Below are positions 34,186 to 43,017 of a stretch of DNA of 64,000 nucleotides, piece after piece. The DNA is from Streptomyces sp. SJL17-4. Its GTDB lineage: Bacteria; Actinomycetota; Actinomycetes; Streptomycetales; Streptomycetaceae. The notes beneath the pieces were generated by a model. It was not told the origin of the DNA and ran no database searches. It saw only the letters and a program-made list of their open reading frames with translations. Within the stretch, counting starts at the first letter, position 1. Every line of letters begins with the position of its first letter. Location: NCBI RefSeq assembly GCF_036826855.1, contig NZ_CP104578.1, positions 3,410,001 to 3,474,000 on the forward strand, written 5' to 3'. The translations under genes were made by a program, and so were the position numbers.

Positions 34186-34755
34186 TCAGGAGGTGCGGGC
34201 CCGGCGGGAGACGACCGCGCGCAGCACCCGGCCGCCCTCGACGGAGAGTTCACGGGCCCGGCGCAGACCGGTCGGGCCGTGGGCGACCGAGTCGAGGACG
34301 GCCTGCTGACGGCGGAGTTCTCCCGCGAGCAGCGGGCCCGCGCCGTCCGCGTCGCCGGCCCGGCAGCGCTCGACGAGACCGTCGGGCAGCTCGGCGGCGT
34401 CGTACCGGCCGTGCAGCGCGAGGGCGGTGACGGAGCACGCGTCGGCCCAGGCGCGCAGGGCCTCGGCCGTCCAGGCCGCCGGGGCGTACGCCAGCATGCC
34501 GCGTACGGCTCCGGCGTCCGGGCCGTCGGCGCCCAGTTCCCCGTCCAGTTCGACCCGGGCCTTGGCGACGGCCTCGCCCCAGGCCTCGCCGTCGCCGCGC
34601 GCGACGGCGGCCCACACGGGGCGCAGGGTGTCGCCCCGGTCGCCGACGAGCAGCGGGAGGCAGCGGTCGAGGCAGGCGAGACCGGCCGCGGCCAGGCCCC
34701 GCTCGTCGGCCCCGTCGATCAGTTCCAGCAGGCTCCGGCCCGTCGCCGACGTCAT
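34186..34755 (-). CDS. Conserved hypothetical protein
   Basis: Protein of 189 residues, acidic and Ala-rich, mainly helical, with no membrane segment or motif I recognise. It is convergent with the HTH-ClpN gene, whose stop lies 4 nt away. Codon use is typical of a real Streptomyces gene. Confidence 0.6.
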   Translation of the reverse strand: MTSATGRSLLELIDGADERGLAAAGLACLDRCLPLLVGDRGDTLRPVWAAVARGDGEAWGEAVAKARVELDGELGADGPDAGAVRGMLAYAPAAWTAEALRAWADACSVTALALHGRYDAAELPDGLVERCRAGDADGAGPLLAGELRRQQAVLDSVAHGPTGLRRARELSVEGGRVLRAVVSRRARTS

Positions 34756-34883
34756 GGACGCCTCCTTGCCACCCGATGCGGACGCAGTACTTCCACTACT
34801 GCGCCGGGGGGCGCTTTTTCGTCACTGCGCGGCCGGAATCATGCCAGTGGCTTCGGTGTGCTGCATAGAGGTCGGGCAGCGCT

Positions 34884-35306
34884 CTACGGCACCCCGTGGG
34901 TGTTGTCGTTGAACACCTCGACCGGGCACTTGGCCCGAGTGGCCCGCGCGCCGTCCTTGATCCGGCCGTCACTCGTCACCAGCGGCACGTCGTATCCCTC
35001 GGCGAGCGCGACGTACACGGCGTCGTACGCGGTGAGGTTCGCGTACAGCTCACGCACCCGCGGCAGCAGAAACAGGTGCTCCGACCTGCGCAGCGGGAGT
35101 TCCGCGAACGCCTTGCAGGCGTCTTCCAGTTCCCGGTCGGTCAGCTTGCCGCCGCGATGCCTTCCCAGGAGCGCGGACATCACCTCGACGTCCACCAGAT
35201 ACGGGGCCAGCAGCCGCTCGCCCTTCACCCGTCGCCTCAGCGCCGTGCCGACCGGCCCCGCGTCGGAGAGCAGCATCACCAGCGCACCGGCGTCCACGAC
35301 GATCAC
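34884..35306 (-). CDS. PIN domain toxin (VapC)
   Basis: Protein of 140 residues. The four acidic PIN residues are visible: IVVDAGALVMLL, LVDVEVMSALLGR, LTAYDAVYVALAE and LVTSDGRIKDG. Such proteins are ribonucleases held in check by the paired antitoxin. The GTG overlaps the antitoxin stop as GTGA. Confidence 0.9.
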   Translation of the reverse strand: MIVVDAGALVMLLSDAGPVGTALRRRVKGERLLAPYLVDVEVMSALLGRHRGGKLTDRELEDACKAFAELPLRRSEHLFLLPRVRELYANLTAYDAVYVALAEGYDVPLVTSDGRIKDGARATRAKCPVEVFNDNTHGVP

Positions 35307-35533
35307 TCGCGCCGCCTCCCCCGGTCGAGGTCGTCGAGCACGTCCTTCGTGGAGAGCCGCGCCGTGACCCGGTCCTGGATCCGGTCGACCACGTCCTCCA
35401 GCGACGGCGTCGCAGCCTCCTGCTCCAGCAGCGTCCGCGCATACGCCTGCAGGGACTGCCGGTTGCGGGCGGCCCGTATCTTCAGCTCGGTCAGCGCCTC
35501 TTCGGACAGGTCGCGCACATAGAGAGTGGCCAT
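35303..35533 (-). CDS. Ribbon-helix-helix antitoxin (FitA/VapB-like)
   Basis: Protein of 76 residues. MATLYVRDLSEEALTELKIRAARNRQSLQAYARTLLEQEA is the RHH DNA-binding domain; the tail (LSTKDVLDDLDRGRRRE) should bind the toxin. The ATG lies 6 nt after TAGTCT (35541-35546), consistent with a leaderless mRNA. Operator octamers lie just upstream. Confidence 0.9.
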   Translation of the reverse strand: MATLYVRDLSEEALTELKIRAARNRQSLQAYARTLLEQEAATPSLEDVVDRIQDRVTARLSTKDVLDDLDRGRRRE

Positions 35534-35540
35534 GCGACAA

Positions 35541-35571
35541 GACTAGCCGCATTGCTAGCACTCTGCTAGCA
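35541..35571. promoter_or_regulatory. Antitoxin operator with phased CTAG cores
   Basis: Two perfect palindromes TGCTAGCA at 35553-35560 and 35564-35571 are one helical turn (11 bp) apart; a third core CTAG lies at 35543-35546 within the presumed -10 box. RHH antitoxins bind such tandem short palindromes. Confidence 0.75.
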
Positions 35572-35579
35572 CCTCCGGG

Positions 35580-37208
35580 TCAGCGCACCTGCGTCGCCAG
35601 CGCGCTGAACTGGTTCCAGGTCAGCGTCGGGGTCCGCGCGTCCCAGACCTTCTGGGCGAGGGCCGTCAGGGGCATCCGGATGCCGTTCGCCACCTGCGCC
35701 TGCGTCTGGGCGGCCGACAGGTCGCACCAGACCGCGAACCGGGCACCCAGGATCTGCGGGTCGTACCGCGCGGCCACCGGTGTCGTGCCGCGCAGGACCA
35801 GCGGGGTCCACTGCTCGTAGATGCGGCGGCCCGTGGGGTACGTGAACTGGTTCGGCTCGCCGAGGACGTAGTACAGGTACTCGTCGTTGAGGTTCACGAC
35901 CCTGCGGCCCTCGGCCAGGTACTCCGCGGGCGGCCGCGCGCCGATCTCCTTGCCCGTCCAGTACTCGACCTCGATGCGCTGGTCGGCGGTGACGACGCCG
36001 CCGCGGAAGAAGCCGTCGTTCCAGGCCTTGGCCGTCTTCCCGGCCGCGCGCACGACGGCGGCGCGGTCGTTCAGCCAGCCCTCCGCGAGGTCCTGGACAC
36101 CGGCCTGGGGCCCGTACCTCTGCCGGGCGGCCGTGGCCAGCTGCGGGTACGAGGTGGAGGGGCTGCGGACGGTCAGCGCCTGGTACTCGTCGGCGCCGAC
36201 GTGGAACCAGCCGCCGGGGAAGAGCGCGGAGTACTCGCGCAGCAGATCGTCGACGATCTGCGCCGAGGCCGGCTTCGAGATGTCGATGGCGCCCTGCCGT
36301 GGGACCCCCTGGACGTTGCGCAGCTGGAGGTCCGGGTGGGCGCGCAGGACGGCGCCGAGGTGTCCGGGCGAGTCGATCTCGGGCACGACGGTGATGTGCA
36401 GGCTCTGCGCGAGGGCGAGGATCCGGCGGACCTCGGCCTTGCTGAGGTGCTGGGCGGAGACGATCTCGGGGTGGGAGTCCGAGGCGATCCGGAAGCCCTG
36501 GTCGTCGGAGAAGTGCAGACCGAACTGGTTCAGCTTGAGGTCGGCCATCTCGCGGAGCCGGTCCTCGATCCAGCCCGCGGTGAAGTACTTGCGGGCGATG
36601 TCGACGTTCAGTCCGCGCTGGGGCTTCGCGGGCGCGTCGGTGACGACGCCCTCGGGCATCGCGCCGGTGCCCTTCACCGACTGCTTGAGGGTGCGGGTGC
36701 CGTAGAAGACCCCGGCCTCGTCGGGGCCGGTGATCCGGACCCGGTTGTCGCGGACGGTCAGGGTGTACGACTCGCGGGCGCCGGTCCCGCCGAGCGCCAG
36801 CTCGACGTCCCCGGGCCCGGCGGCGACGGTCCCGCGGTACGGGATGCCGAGCTCCCCGGCGAGCAGCCTGCCCTCGTCGGCGAGGCCCGCGCTGTTCGCC
36901 GCGACGACGACTCCGGCGGGGGCCGCGGGCTTCCAGCCGGGGCCTCGGGCGGCCTCGTGGTCGCGGACCGCGGGGATGGTGCGGGGCGCGGTCGAGAGCG
37001 GGTAGGTCCCGGTCGGCGTGGGCGTCGGGCTGGGCGGGGCGCTGGTGGGCACCGCGCTCGCGGACGTACCGGAGGTCGTGCCGGAGGCGGCGGACGTGCC
37101 CGAGCCGGACGGTGATCCGTTGGAGCAGGCCGCCACGGTGGCCAGTGCCACCGCCGTCGCCAGAAGTGCGGGGCCCTTGTGGGGCCCTCGTATGGAGTAC
37201 CGCATCAT
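35580..37208 (-). CDS. GH20 beta-N-acetylhexosaminidase lipoprotein
   Basis: Protein of 542 residues. A lipoprotein signal (ATVAACS) is followed by a Ser/Thr/Pro linker to about residue 65, the GH20b domain and the catalytic barrel. WFHVGADEYQ holds the Asp-Glu pair of family 20; RGLNVDIARKYF, HFSDDQGFRI and VVPEIDSPGHLGA are family motifs. It releases terminal N-acetylglucosamine or galactosamine from chitin or wall fragments. GGGAGGA lies before the ATG pair 37205-37208. Confidence 0.92.
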   Translation of the reverse strand: MMRYSIRGPHKGPALLATAVALATVAACSNGSPSGSGTSAASGTTSGTSASAVPTSAPPSPTPTPTGTYPLSTAPRTIPAVRDHEAARGPGWKPAAPAGVVVAANSAGLADEGRLLAGELGIPYRGTVAAGPGDVELALGGTGARESYTLTVRDNRVRITGPDEAGVFYGTRTLKQSVKGTGAMPEGVVTDAPAKPQRGLNVDIARKYFTAGWIEDRLREMADLKLNQFGLHFSDDQGFRIASDSHPEIVSAQHLSKAEVRRILALAQSLHITVVPEIDSPGHLGAVLRAHPDLQLRNVQGVPRQGAIDISKPASAQIVDDLLREYSALFPGGWFHVGADEYQALTVRSPSTSYPQLATAARQRYGPQAGVQDLAEGWLNDRAAVVRAAGKTAKAWNDGFFRGGVVTADQRIEVEYWTGKEIGARPPAEYLAEGRRVVNLNDEYLYYVLGEPNQFTYPTGRRIYEQWTPLVLRGTTPVAARYDPQILGARFAVWCDLSAAQTQAQVANGIRMPLTALAQKVWDARTPTLTWNQFSALATQVR

Positions 37209-37436
37209 TCGGAATCCTCCCGTACGGCGGACGGTCGGGCCAATCGGGGGACACGACGGAGCCTCGACCGGAACACATTCGTCCATCACCTGTTCCGAAA
37301 CTCTCCCTTCCGGGTGAAATTCGCGCATCCGTCGGACACTTCCCTCGTCCCGTCGGTAACGTTGCGTCACACCCACCCCATCGCGCCCGTCCCGCGCGCG
37401 GTTCGCCCCACCCGTCCCGGAGTACCGGAGCCCACG

Positions 37437-38006
37437 CTGACCAGCGACACCCATGTCCCCTGCCGCAAGCCGGGCTCCACGGACACCCCCGCCATACCCG
37501 CCCAGAACCAGGGCCCCTCCGTCCGCGGCCTCGCGGGCTTCAACGCCGCCTCGCCCGTCGAGGCCGAGGCCCTGCTCCTGTCGTGCTGCCACAGCCTCCG
37601 CTGGGCCGAACGGGTGGCGGCGCACCGTCCGTACCCCACCGTCGACGCGCTGCTCGCCGCCGCCGACGAGGCCGGGTACGACCTGCCCCGCGCCGACCTC
37701 GACGAGGCCCTGGCCGCCGAGTCCTCGGCGCTGCCGCACCCCGACGCGCCGCCGGCCGCGCGGACCGCCCTGCGGGCCGCCCACGCCGCGTACGAGAGCA
37801 GCTTCGGACACGCGTTCGTGATCAGCCTCGACGGAGTGCGGCCCGGGGAGCGTCTCGACCAGGTATTGGCAGGCATTCGGTCACGTCTCGGCAACGAACC
37901 GGAGGAGGAACGCGTGATCGCCGCCGAGGAACTGAGGCGGCTCGCCCGCGCACGGCTGGCGTTCCGCCTCACGGAGGTCCTCACACCGCGACACTCCGGG
38001 CCGTGA
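37437..38006 (+). CDS. OHCU decarboxylase-like (UraD-like) protein
   Basis: About 189 residues from a CTG at 37437 that has GGAG 6 nt upstream; no ATG or well-placed GTG is in frame, and a TTG at 37362 is the alternative. The body matches UraD proteins of uric acid breakdown: FNAASPVEAEALLLSCC, PYPTVDALLAAADEA, LPHPD and YESSFGHAFVISLDG, ending RLGNEPEEERVIAAEELRRLARARL. The His of LPHPD is kept but the following Ser-x-x-Glu segment of the active site is deleted, so activity is doubtful. No other urate gene is near. Confidence 0.65.
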   Translation: MTSDTHVPCRKPGSTDTPAIPAQNQGPSVRGLAGFNAASPVEAEALLLSCCHSLRWAERVAAHRPYPTVDALLAAADEAGYDLPRADLDEALAAESSALPHPDAPPAARTALRAAHAAYESSFGHAFVISLDGVRPGERLDQVLAGIRSRLGNEPEEERVIAAEELRRLARARLAFRLTEVLTPRHSGP

Positions 38007-38198
38007 ATCCGTCCGGAATACGGCGATTCCGCCCTGTGCGATAGTCCGTCCGTGCCTGTTTGATCACACCGATGGACCCCGCGCGAGCGAACCGACAAGT
38101 CGTCGCTACGATGACCGGGGCCGGTGGACCGTACCCGGCCGGGTCAGACCGACAGAGAAGCCGGCCGACCCTGATCCCCGCTCCCGGAGGGTTTTTCC

Positions 38199-38579
38199 GT
38201 GCCGGCTGGAACGCTGTACCGCGGCCGGGAAGGAATGTGGAGCTGGGTGGCTCATCGAGTCACCGGCGTCCTCATCTTCTTCTTCCTGTTCGTACACGTG
38301 CTGGACACCGCTCTCGTCCGCGTCTCCCCCGAGGCGTACGACGAGGTCGTCGCGACCTACAAGACGCCGATCGTCGCTCTTCTGGAGTACGGCCTCGTCG
38401 CAGCCATCCTCTTCCACGCGCTGAACGGCCTCCGGGTCATCGCCGTGGACTTCTGGTCCAAGGGCCCGCGCTACCAGAAGCAGATGCTCTGGACCGTCGT
38501 GGGCATCTGGGTCGTGCTGATGGCGGGCTCGCTGTACCCCGTCCTCGGCCACGCCGCACGTGAACTGTTCGGGAGCTGA
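38199..38579 (+). CDS. sdhC: Succinate dehydrogenase cytochrome b subunit SdhC
   Basis: Protein of 126 residues with three membrane segments. SWVAHRVTGVLIFFFLFVHVLDTAL carries the quinone/haem region with SxxHRxTG, and LFHALNGLRVI gives another haem-side His. GTG start with GGAGG 8 nt upstream. First gene of sdhCDAB. Confidence 0.93.
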   Translation: MPAGTLYRGREGMWSWVAHRVTGVLIFFFLFVHVLDTALVRVSPEAYDEVVATYKTPIVALLEYGLVAAILFHALNGLRVIAVDFWSKGPRYQKQMLWTVVGIWVVLMAGSLYPVLGHAARELFGS

Positions 38580-38587
38580 CGCCAGAT

Positions 38588-39067
38588 ATGTCTGCTGACA
38601 CCACCTCCACCACGATCGGTCCCGTCGAGGGCGGCGCCCACTACGACGTGGACAACCCCGCGCCGTACATCGAGGCCCCCCGCAAGCGCACCGGCAAGAC
38701 CCCGCGCGCGACCCGCGGCAACTTCGAGATGGCCGCGTGGCTCTTCATGCGCCTCTCGGGCGTGGTCCTCGTCGTCCTGGTCCTCGGTCACCTGCTGATC
38801 CAGCTCTTCCTGGACGGCGGCGTCTCCAAGATCGGCTTCGCCTTCGTGGCCGGCCGCTGGGCGTCCCCGTTCTGGCAGGTCTGGGACCTGCTGATGCTCT
38901 GGCTCGCCATGCTGCACGGCGCCAACGGCCTCCGTACCGTCATCAACGACTACGCGGAGCGGGCCAACACGCGCCTGTGGCTCAAGGGCCTGCTGTACAC
39001 CGCCACGGTGTTCACCATCCTTCTGGGCACGCTGGTGATCTTCACCTTCGACCCGAACATCCGCTAG
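38588..39067 (+). CDS. sdhD: Succinate dehydrogenase membrane subunit SdhD
   Basis: Protein of 159 residues with three membrane segments after a 50-residue tail. FMRLSGVVLVVLVLGHLLIQLF and AMLHGANGLRTVINDY carry haem-ligand type His residues. It anchors the SdhAB catalytic pair to the membrane with SdhC. Confidence 0.92.
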   Translation: MSADTTSTTIGPVEGGAHYDVDNPAPYIEAPRKRTGKTPRATRGNFEMAAWLFMRLSGVVLVVLVLGHLLIQLFLDGGVSKIGFAFVAGRWASPFWQVWDLLMLWLAMLHGANGLRTVINDYAERANTRLWLKGLLYTATVFTILLGTLVIFTFDPNIR

Positions 39068-39092
39068 GCACGGGGCTGAGGTAATCCACGTC

Positions 39093-40847
39093 ATGAAGAT
39101 CCACAAGTACGACACCGTCATCGTCGGCGCCGGTGGCGCCGGCATGCGCGCCGCCATCGAGTCGACGAAGCGCAGCCGCACCGCCGTGCTGACGAAGCTC
39201 TACCCCACCCGGTCCCACACGGGCGCCGCGCAGGGCGGCATGGCCGCCGCGCTCGCCAACGTGGAGGAGGACAACTGGGAGTGGCACACCTTCGACACGG
39301 TCAAGGGCGGTGACTACCTGGTCGACCAGGACGCCGCCGAGATCCTGGCGAAGGAGGCCATCGACGCCGTCCTCGACCTGGAGAAGATGGGCCTGCCGTT
39401 CAACCGGACCCCGAACGGCACCATCGACCAGCGCCGCTTCGGCGGCCACTCCCGCAACCACGGCGAGGCGCCGGTCCGCCGGTCCTGCTACGCCGCGGAC
39501 CGCACCGGTCACATGATCCTCCAGACGCTGTACCAGAACTGCGTCAAGGAGGGCGTGGAGTTCTTCAACGAGTTCTACGTCCTGGACCAGCTGATCACCG
39601 AGGTCGACGGCGTCAAGAAGTCCGCCGGCGTGGTCGCGTACGAGCTGGCCACCGGCGAGATCCACATCTTCCAGGCCAAGGCCGTGATCTACGCCTCCGG
39701 CGGCACGGGCAAGTTCTTCAAGGTGACCTCCAACGCGCACACCCTCACGGGTGACGGCCAGGCGGCCTGCTACCGCCGCGGTCTGCCGCTGGAGGACATG
39801 GAGTTCTTCCAGTTCCACCCGACGGGCATCTGGCGCATGGGCATCCTGCTGACGGAGGGCGCCCGTGGTGAGGGCGGCATCCTCCGCAACAAGGACGGCG
39901 AGCGCTTCATGGAGAAGTACGCGCCGGTCATGAAGGACCTCGCGTCCCGTGACGTCGTCTCGCGCTCCATCTACACGGAGATCCGCGAGGGCCGCGGCTG
40001 CGGTCCCGAGGGCGACCACGTCTACCTGGACCTGACGCACCTCCCGCCGGAGCAGCTCGACGCCAAGCTCCCGGACATCACCGAGTTCGCCCGTACGTAC
40101 CTCGGCATCGAGCCGTACACGGACCCGATCCCGATCCAGCCCACCGCGCACTACGCCATGGGCGGCATCCCGACCAACGTCGAGGGTGAGGTCCTGGCGG
40201 ACAACACCACCGTCGTCCCGGGCCTGTACGCGGCCGGCGAGGTCGCCTGTGTCTCCGTGCACGGCGCCAACCGTCTGGGCACCAACTCGCTGCTCGACAT
40301 CAACGTCTTCGGCAAGCGGTCCGGCATCGCCGCCGCCGAGTACTCCGCCAAGCACGACTTCGTCGAGCTGCCGGAGAACCCTGAGTCCCTGGTCGTCGCG
40401 CAGATCGAGAAGCTGCGCAACTCCACGGGCAACGAGCGGGTGGCCGACATCCGTCGTGAGCTCCAGGAGACGATGGACGCCAACGTGATGGTGTTCCGTA
40501 CGGAGCAGACCATCAAGACGGCCGTCGAGAAGATCGCCGAGCTGCGCGAGCGCTACGAGAACGTGTCCATCCAGGACAAGGGCAAGCGCTTCAACACGGA
40601 CCTCCTGGAGGCCATCGAGCTGGGCAACCTGCTCGAACTGGCCGAGGTCATGGCCGTCTCGGCCCTGGCGCGCAAGGAGTCCCGCGGCGGTCACTACCGC
40701 GAGGACTACCCGAACCGCGACGACGTCAACTTCATGCGCCACACCATGGCGTACCGCGAGGTCGGCGAGGACGGCTCCGAGACCGTCCGTCTCGACTACA
40801 AGCCGGTCGTCCAGACCCGCTACCAGCCGATGGAGCGTAAGTACTGA
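39093..40847 (+). CDS. sdhA: Succinate dehydrogenase flavoprotein subunit
   Basis: Protein of 584 residues, full length. VIVGAGGAGMRAAIE is the FAD-binding start, SHTGAAQGGMAAAL the motif with the covalent FAD histidine region (FGGHSRNHGEAPVRRSC), HPTGIW and HGANRLGTNSLLD complete the substrate and FAD sites. It oxidises succinate to fumarate. Stop overlaps sdhB start. Confidence 0.97.
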   Translation: MKIHKYDTVIVGAGGAGMRAAIESTKRSRTAVLTKLYPTRSHTGAAQGGMAAALANVEEDNWEWHTFDTVKGGDYLVDQDAAEILAKEAIDAVLDLEKMGLPFNRTPNGTIDQRRFGGHSRNHGEAPVRRSCYAADRTGHMILQTLYQNCVKEGVEFFNEFYVLDQLITEVDGVKKSAGVVAYELATGEIHIFQAKAVIYASGGTGKFFKVTSNAHTLTGDGQAACYRRGLPLEDMEFFQFHPTGIWRMGILLTEGARGEGGILRNKDGERFMEKYAPVMKDLASRDVVSRSIYTEIREGRGCGPEGDHVYLDLTHLPPEQLDAKLPDITEFARTYLGIEPYTDPIPIQPTAHYAMGGIPTNVEGEVLADNTTVVPGLYAAGEVACVSVHGANRLGTNSLLDINVFGKRSGIAAAEYSAKHDFVELPENPESLVVAQIEKLRNSTGNERVADIRRELQETMDANVMVFRTEQTIKTAVEKIAELRERYENVSIQDKGKRFNTDLLEAIELGNLLELAEVMAVSALARKESRGGHYREDYPNRDDVNFMRHTMAYREVGEDGSETVRLDYKPVVQTRYQPMERKY

Positions 40848-41605
40848 TGGCTACCCCCGTACTGGACAAGGTCGAGGCGGACTCCGCCGCCTCCCCCTAC
40901 ATCACGGTCACGATGCGGATCCGCCGCTTCAACCCCGAGGTGTCGGACGCGTCGGTCTGGGAGGACTTCCAGATCGAGATCGACCCGAAGGAGCGTGTGC
41001 TCGACGCCCTCCACAAGATCAAGTGGGACGTCGACGGCACGCTGACCTTCCGTCGCTCGTGCGCGCACGGCATCTGCGGCTCGGACGCGATGCGGATCAA
41101 CGGCAAGAACAGGCTCGCCTGCAAGACGCTGATCAAGGACATCAACCCCGAGAAGCCGATCACGGTCGAGGCCATCAAGGGCCTCACGGTCCTCAAGGAC
41201 CTCGTGGTCGACATGGAGCCCTTCTTCCAGGCGTACCGGGACGTCATGCCGTTCCTGGTCACCAAGGGCAACGAGCCGACGCGCGAGCGTCTGCAGTCCG
41301 CCGAGGACCGCGAGCGCTTCGACGACACCACCAAGTGCATCCTGTGCGCCGCGTGCACGTCGTCCTGCCCGGTCTTCTGGAACGACGGCCAGTACTTCGG
41401 TCCGGCCGCGATCGTCAACGCGCACCGCTTCATCTTCGACTCGCGTGACGAGGCCGGCGAGCAGCGCCTGGAGATCCTGAACGACAAGGACGGCGTGTGG
41501 CGTTGCCGCACGACGTTCAACTGCACGGACGCCTGCCCGCGTGGCATCGAGGTCACCAAGGCGATCCAGGAAGTCAAGCGCGCGCTGATCACGCGTCGCT
41601 TCTGA
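40847..41605 (+). CDS. sdhB: Succinate dehydrogenase iron-sulfur subunit
   Basis: Protein of 252 residues. RRSCAHGICGSDAMRINGKNRLAC binds the 2Fe-2S cluster; CILCAACTSSCPVFW and CTDACPRGIEVTKAI bind the 4Fe-4S and 3Fe-4S clusters. It passes electrons from SdhA to menaquinone at SdhCD. The ATG overlaps the sdhA stop (TGATG). Confidence 0.97.
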   Translation: MATPVLDKVEADSAASPYITVTMRIRRFNPEVSDASVWEDFQIEIDPKERVLDALHKIKWDVDGTLTFRRSCAHGICGSDAMRINGKNRLACKTLIKDINPEKPITVEAIKGLTVLKDLVVDMEPFFQAYRDVMPFLVTKGNEPTRERLQSAEDRERFDDTTKCILCAACTSSCPVFWNDGQYFGPAAIVNAHRFIFDSRDEAGEQRLEILNDKDGVWRCRTTFNCTDACPRGIEVTKAIQEVKRALITRRF

Positions 41606-41616
41606 TCACTGGCGTT

Positions 41617-41642
41617 CCAGGAGCCGGGTTCCCGGCTCCTGG
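41617..41642 (+). terminator. Terminator of the sdh operon
   Basis: CCAGGAGCCGGG (41617-41628) and CCCGGCTCCTGG (41631-41642) form a perfect stem with a minimal loop, 11 nt after the sdhB stop. Confidence 0.9.
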
Positions 41643-41716
41643 TTCGGTGTTTCGGCCCGCTTCTGTACGCTGCGGCGTGCAGGAGCGGGCTTTTTCTTTG
41701 TGAAGGACGGGGACTG

Positions 41717-42229
41717 ATGAGCGAGCCGAATCCTTACCGGTCGGAGGAGTACGAGTGGGGACCCGGGCAGCAGCAGCCGGGCCAGCCCGCCTACGGGTAC
41801 CCGCACCCTCCGGCGTACCAGCCGACCCTGCCGGCCGGGGTGCCGGTGCCGCCGCAGCAGGTGCCCGGTGTGCCGCAGGGCGGCGGCGCGCCGCTGCTGA
41901 GCCTCGGTGACATCACCGTGGTGGGCGACCAGATCATGACGCCGGCCGGCCCGATGCCGCTCAAGGGCGCGGTGTGGAACGCGATGGACATGTCGCGGAC
42001 CGAGGAGAAGATGCCCACGGTCGCGATCGTGCTCGCGGTCATCTTCTTCATCTTCTGCCTGCTCGGCCTGCTGTTCCTGCTGATGAAGGAGAAGACGACC
42101 ACCGGCTTCATCCAGGTCACGGTGACCAGCGGCGGCCGTCACCACTCCACGATGATCCCGGCGCGCGGCCCGGACACCTTCAACTGGGTGATGGGTCAGC
42201 TCAACTACGCGCGGTCGCTCAGCATGTGA
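41717..42229 (+). CDS. Conserved single-span membrane protein
   Basis: Protein of 170 residues. A Pro/Gln/Tyr-rich cytoplasmic N-terminus (about 60 residues) leads to LGDITVVGDQIMTPAGPMPL, then one membrane segment (TVAIVLAVIFFIFCLLGLLFLLM, about residue 110) and a short domain with GFIQVTVTSGGRHHSTMIPA. No enzyme motif. ATG with GGACGGGGAC upstream. Function unknown. Confidence 0.75.
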   Translation: MSEPNPYRSEEYEWGPGQQQPGQPAYGYPHPPAYQPTLPAGVPVPPQQVPGVPQGGGAPLLSLGDITVVGDQIMTPAGPMPLKGAVWNAMDMSRTEEKMPTVAIVLAVIFFIFCLLGLLFLLMKEKTTTGFIQVTVTSGGRHHSTMIPARGPDTFNWVMGQLNYARSLSM

Positions 42230-42293
42230 GCGTCGGTCATCGACGAGGGGGCGCCCGAGGGCGCCCCCTCCGTCGTCTCCCGGACCGCGGGCC

Positions 42294-42932
42294 CTACCAG
42301 TGGCGGGTCGGCTCCGTGGACTCCGCCTCGACCATGACGCGCCGCAGCATGCCGTTGAGGAGGACGCGCTCCTCCGGGGAGAGGACGCCGAGCAGGCGGT
42401 ACTCCTCGTGGCCGAGGACTGCCATCGCGCCGTGCCAGGTCTCGCGGCCGGCGGCGGTGAGCTCGACGACGACCCGGCGCCGGTCGGTGGTGGACTGGGT
42501 ACGGCGGATGAAGCCGCGCTTCTCCAGGGCGTCGAGGCGGCCGGAGACGGAGGCGGGGGCGAGGTCGAGGTCCTCGGCGAGCTCGGAGGGCGCGGCGCTG
42601 CCGCCCCGGCCGGCGATCTTGTGCAGGGTGTCGAACTCGTGGCGTTCCAGGTCGAAGTCGACGAGCGACTGTTCCCTGACCCGGCGGAAGTGGACGGAGA
42701 GCTTCTTCATCCGGGTGACGGCGCCTTCCACGACGGGGTCGAGGTCGGGCAGGACGGGCTGCCAACGGGCGACGTGCTCGTCGGTCCAGTCGCGCGCGGC
42801 ACGCGCTTCGCTCGGTGTACGTGCTTCGCTCGGCGTACGTGCTTCGCTCGGCGTACGTGCTTCGCTTGGCGTACGCGGTTCGCTCGGCGTACGTGCTTCG
42901 CTCGGCGTACGCGGTTCCTCGGGTTGCGCCAT
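42294..42932 (-). CDS. MarR family regulator with repetitive N-terminal tail
   Basis: Protein of 212 residues. The C-terminal 160 residues are a normal MarR: LERHEFDTLHKIAGRGGSAAPSELAEDLDLAPASVSGRLDALEKRGFIRRTQSTTDRRRVVVELT. The first 45 residues are repeats of TPSEAR coded by 18-bp tandem units. It is divergent from an MFS exporter and two palindromes lie between them, so it probably represses that exporter and itself until a ligand binds. Confidence 0.9.
   Translation of the reverse strand: MAQPEEPRTPSEARTPSEPRTPSEARTPSEARTPSEARTPSEARAARDWTDEHVARWQPVLPDLDPVVEGAVTRMKKLSVHFRRVREQSLVDFDLERHEFDTLHKIAGRGGSAAPSELAEDLDLAPASVSGRLDALEKRGFIRRTQSTTDRRRVVVELTAAGRETWHGAMAVLGHEEYRLLGVLSPEERVLLNGMLRRVMVEAESTEPTRHW
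42803..42910. repeat. Six tandem 18-bp repeats in the MarR gene
   Basis: Units of GTGCTTCGCTCGGCGTAC or one- to three-base variants run from 42803 to 42910, with a partial seventh copy after. They keep the reading frame and encode six hexapeptides (TPSEAR or TPSEPR). Confidence 0.95.
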
Positions 42933-42976
42933 GGGGTGATCGTACGTCGGCGGGCGGAGAACCACCCGGGAAGTAT

Positions 42977-43010
42977 TTCGTTGACGAATTATTCGGCACC
43001 GAAATATCCT
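42977..43010 (+). promoter_or_regulatory. MarR operators in the exporter promoter
   Basis: TTCGT-TG-ACGAA (42977-42988) and TTCGG-CA-CCGAA (42992-43003) are perfect dyads 15 bp apart. They overlap the promoter TTGACG (42981-42986), 18 nt, TATCCT (43005-43010), which is 7 nt before ATG 43018 (leaderless). Confidence 0.8.
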
Positions 43011-43017
43011 GCGGGTC

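Noticed and set aside
41617..41642. tRNA-like or riboswitch structure after sdhB
   Set aside because: It is a simple perfect stem with a tiny loop, best explained as a terminator.
42803..42910. Possible CRISPR array
   Set aside because: The 18-bp units are directly adjacent without spacers and are in frame within a MarR gene.
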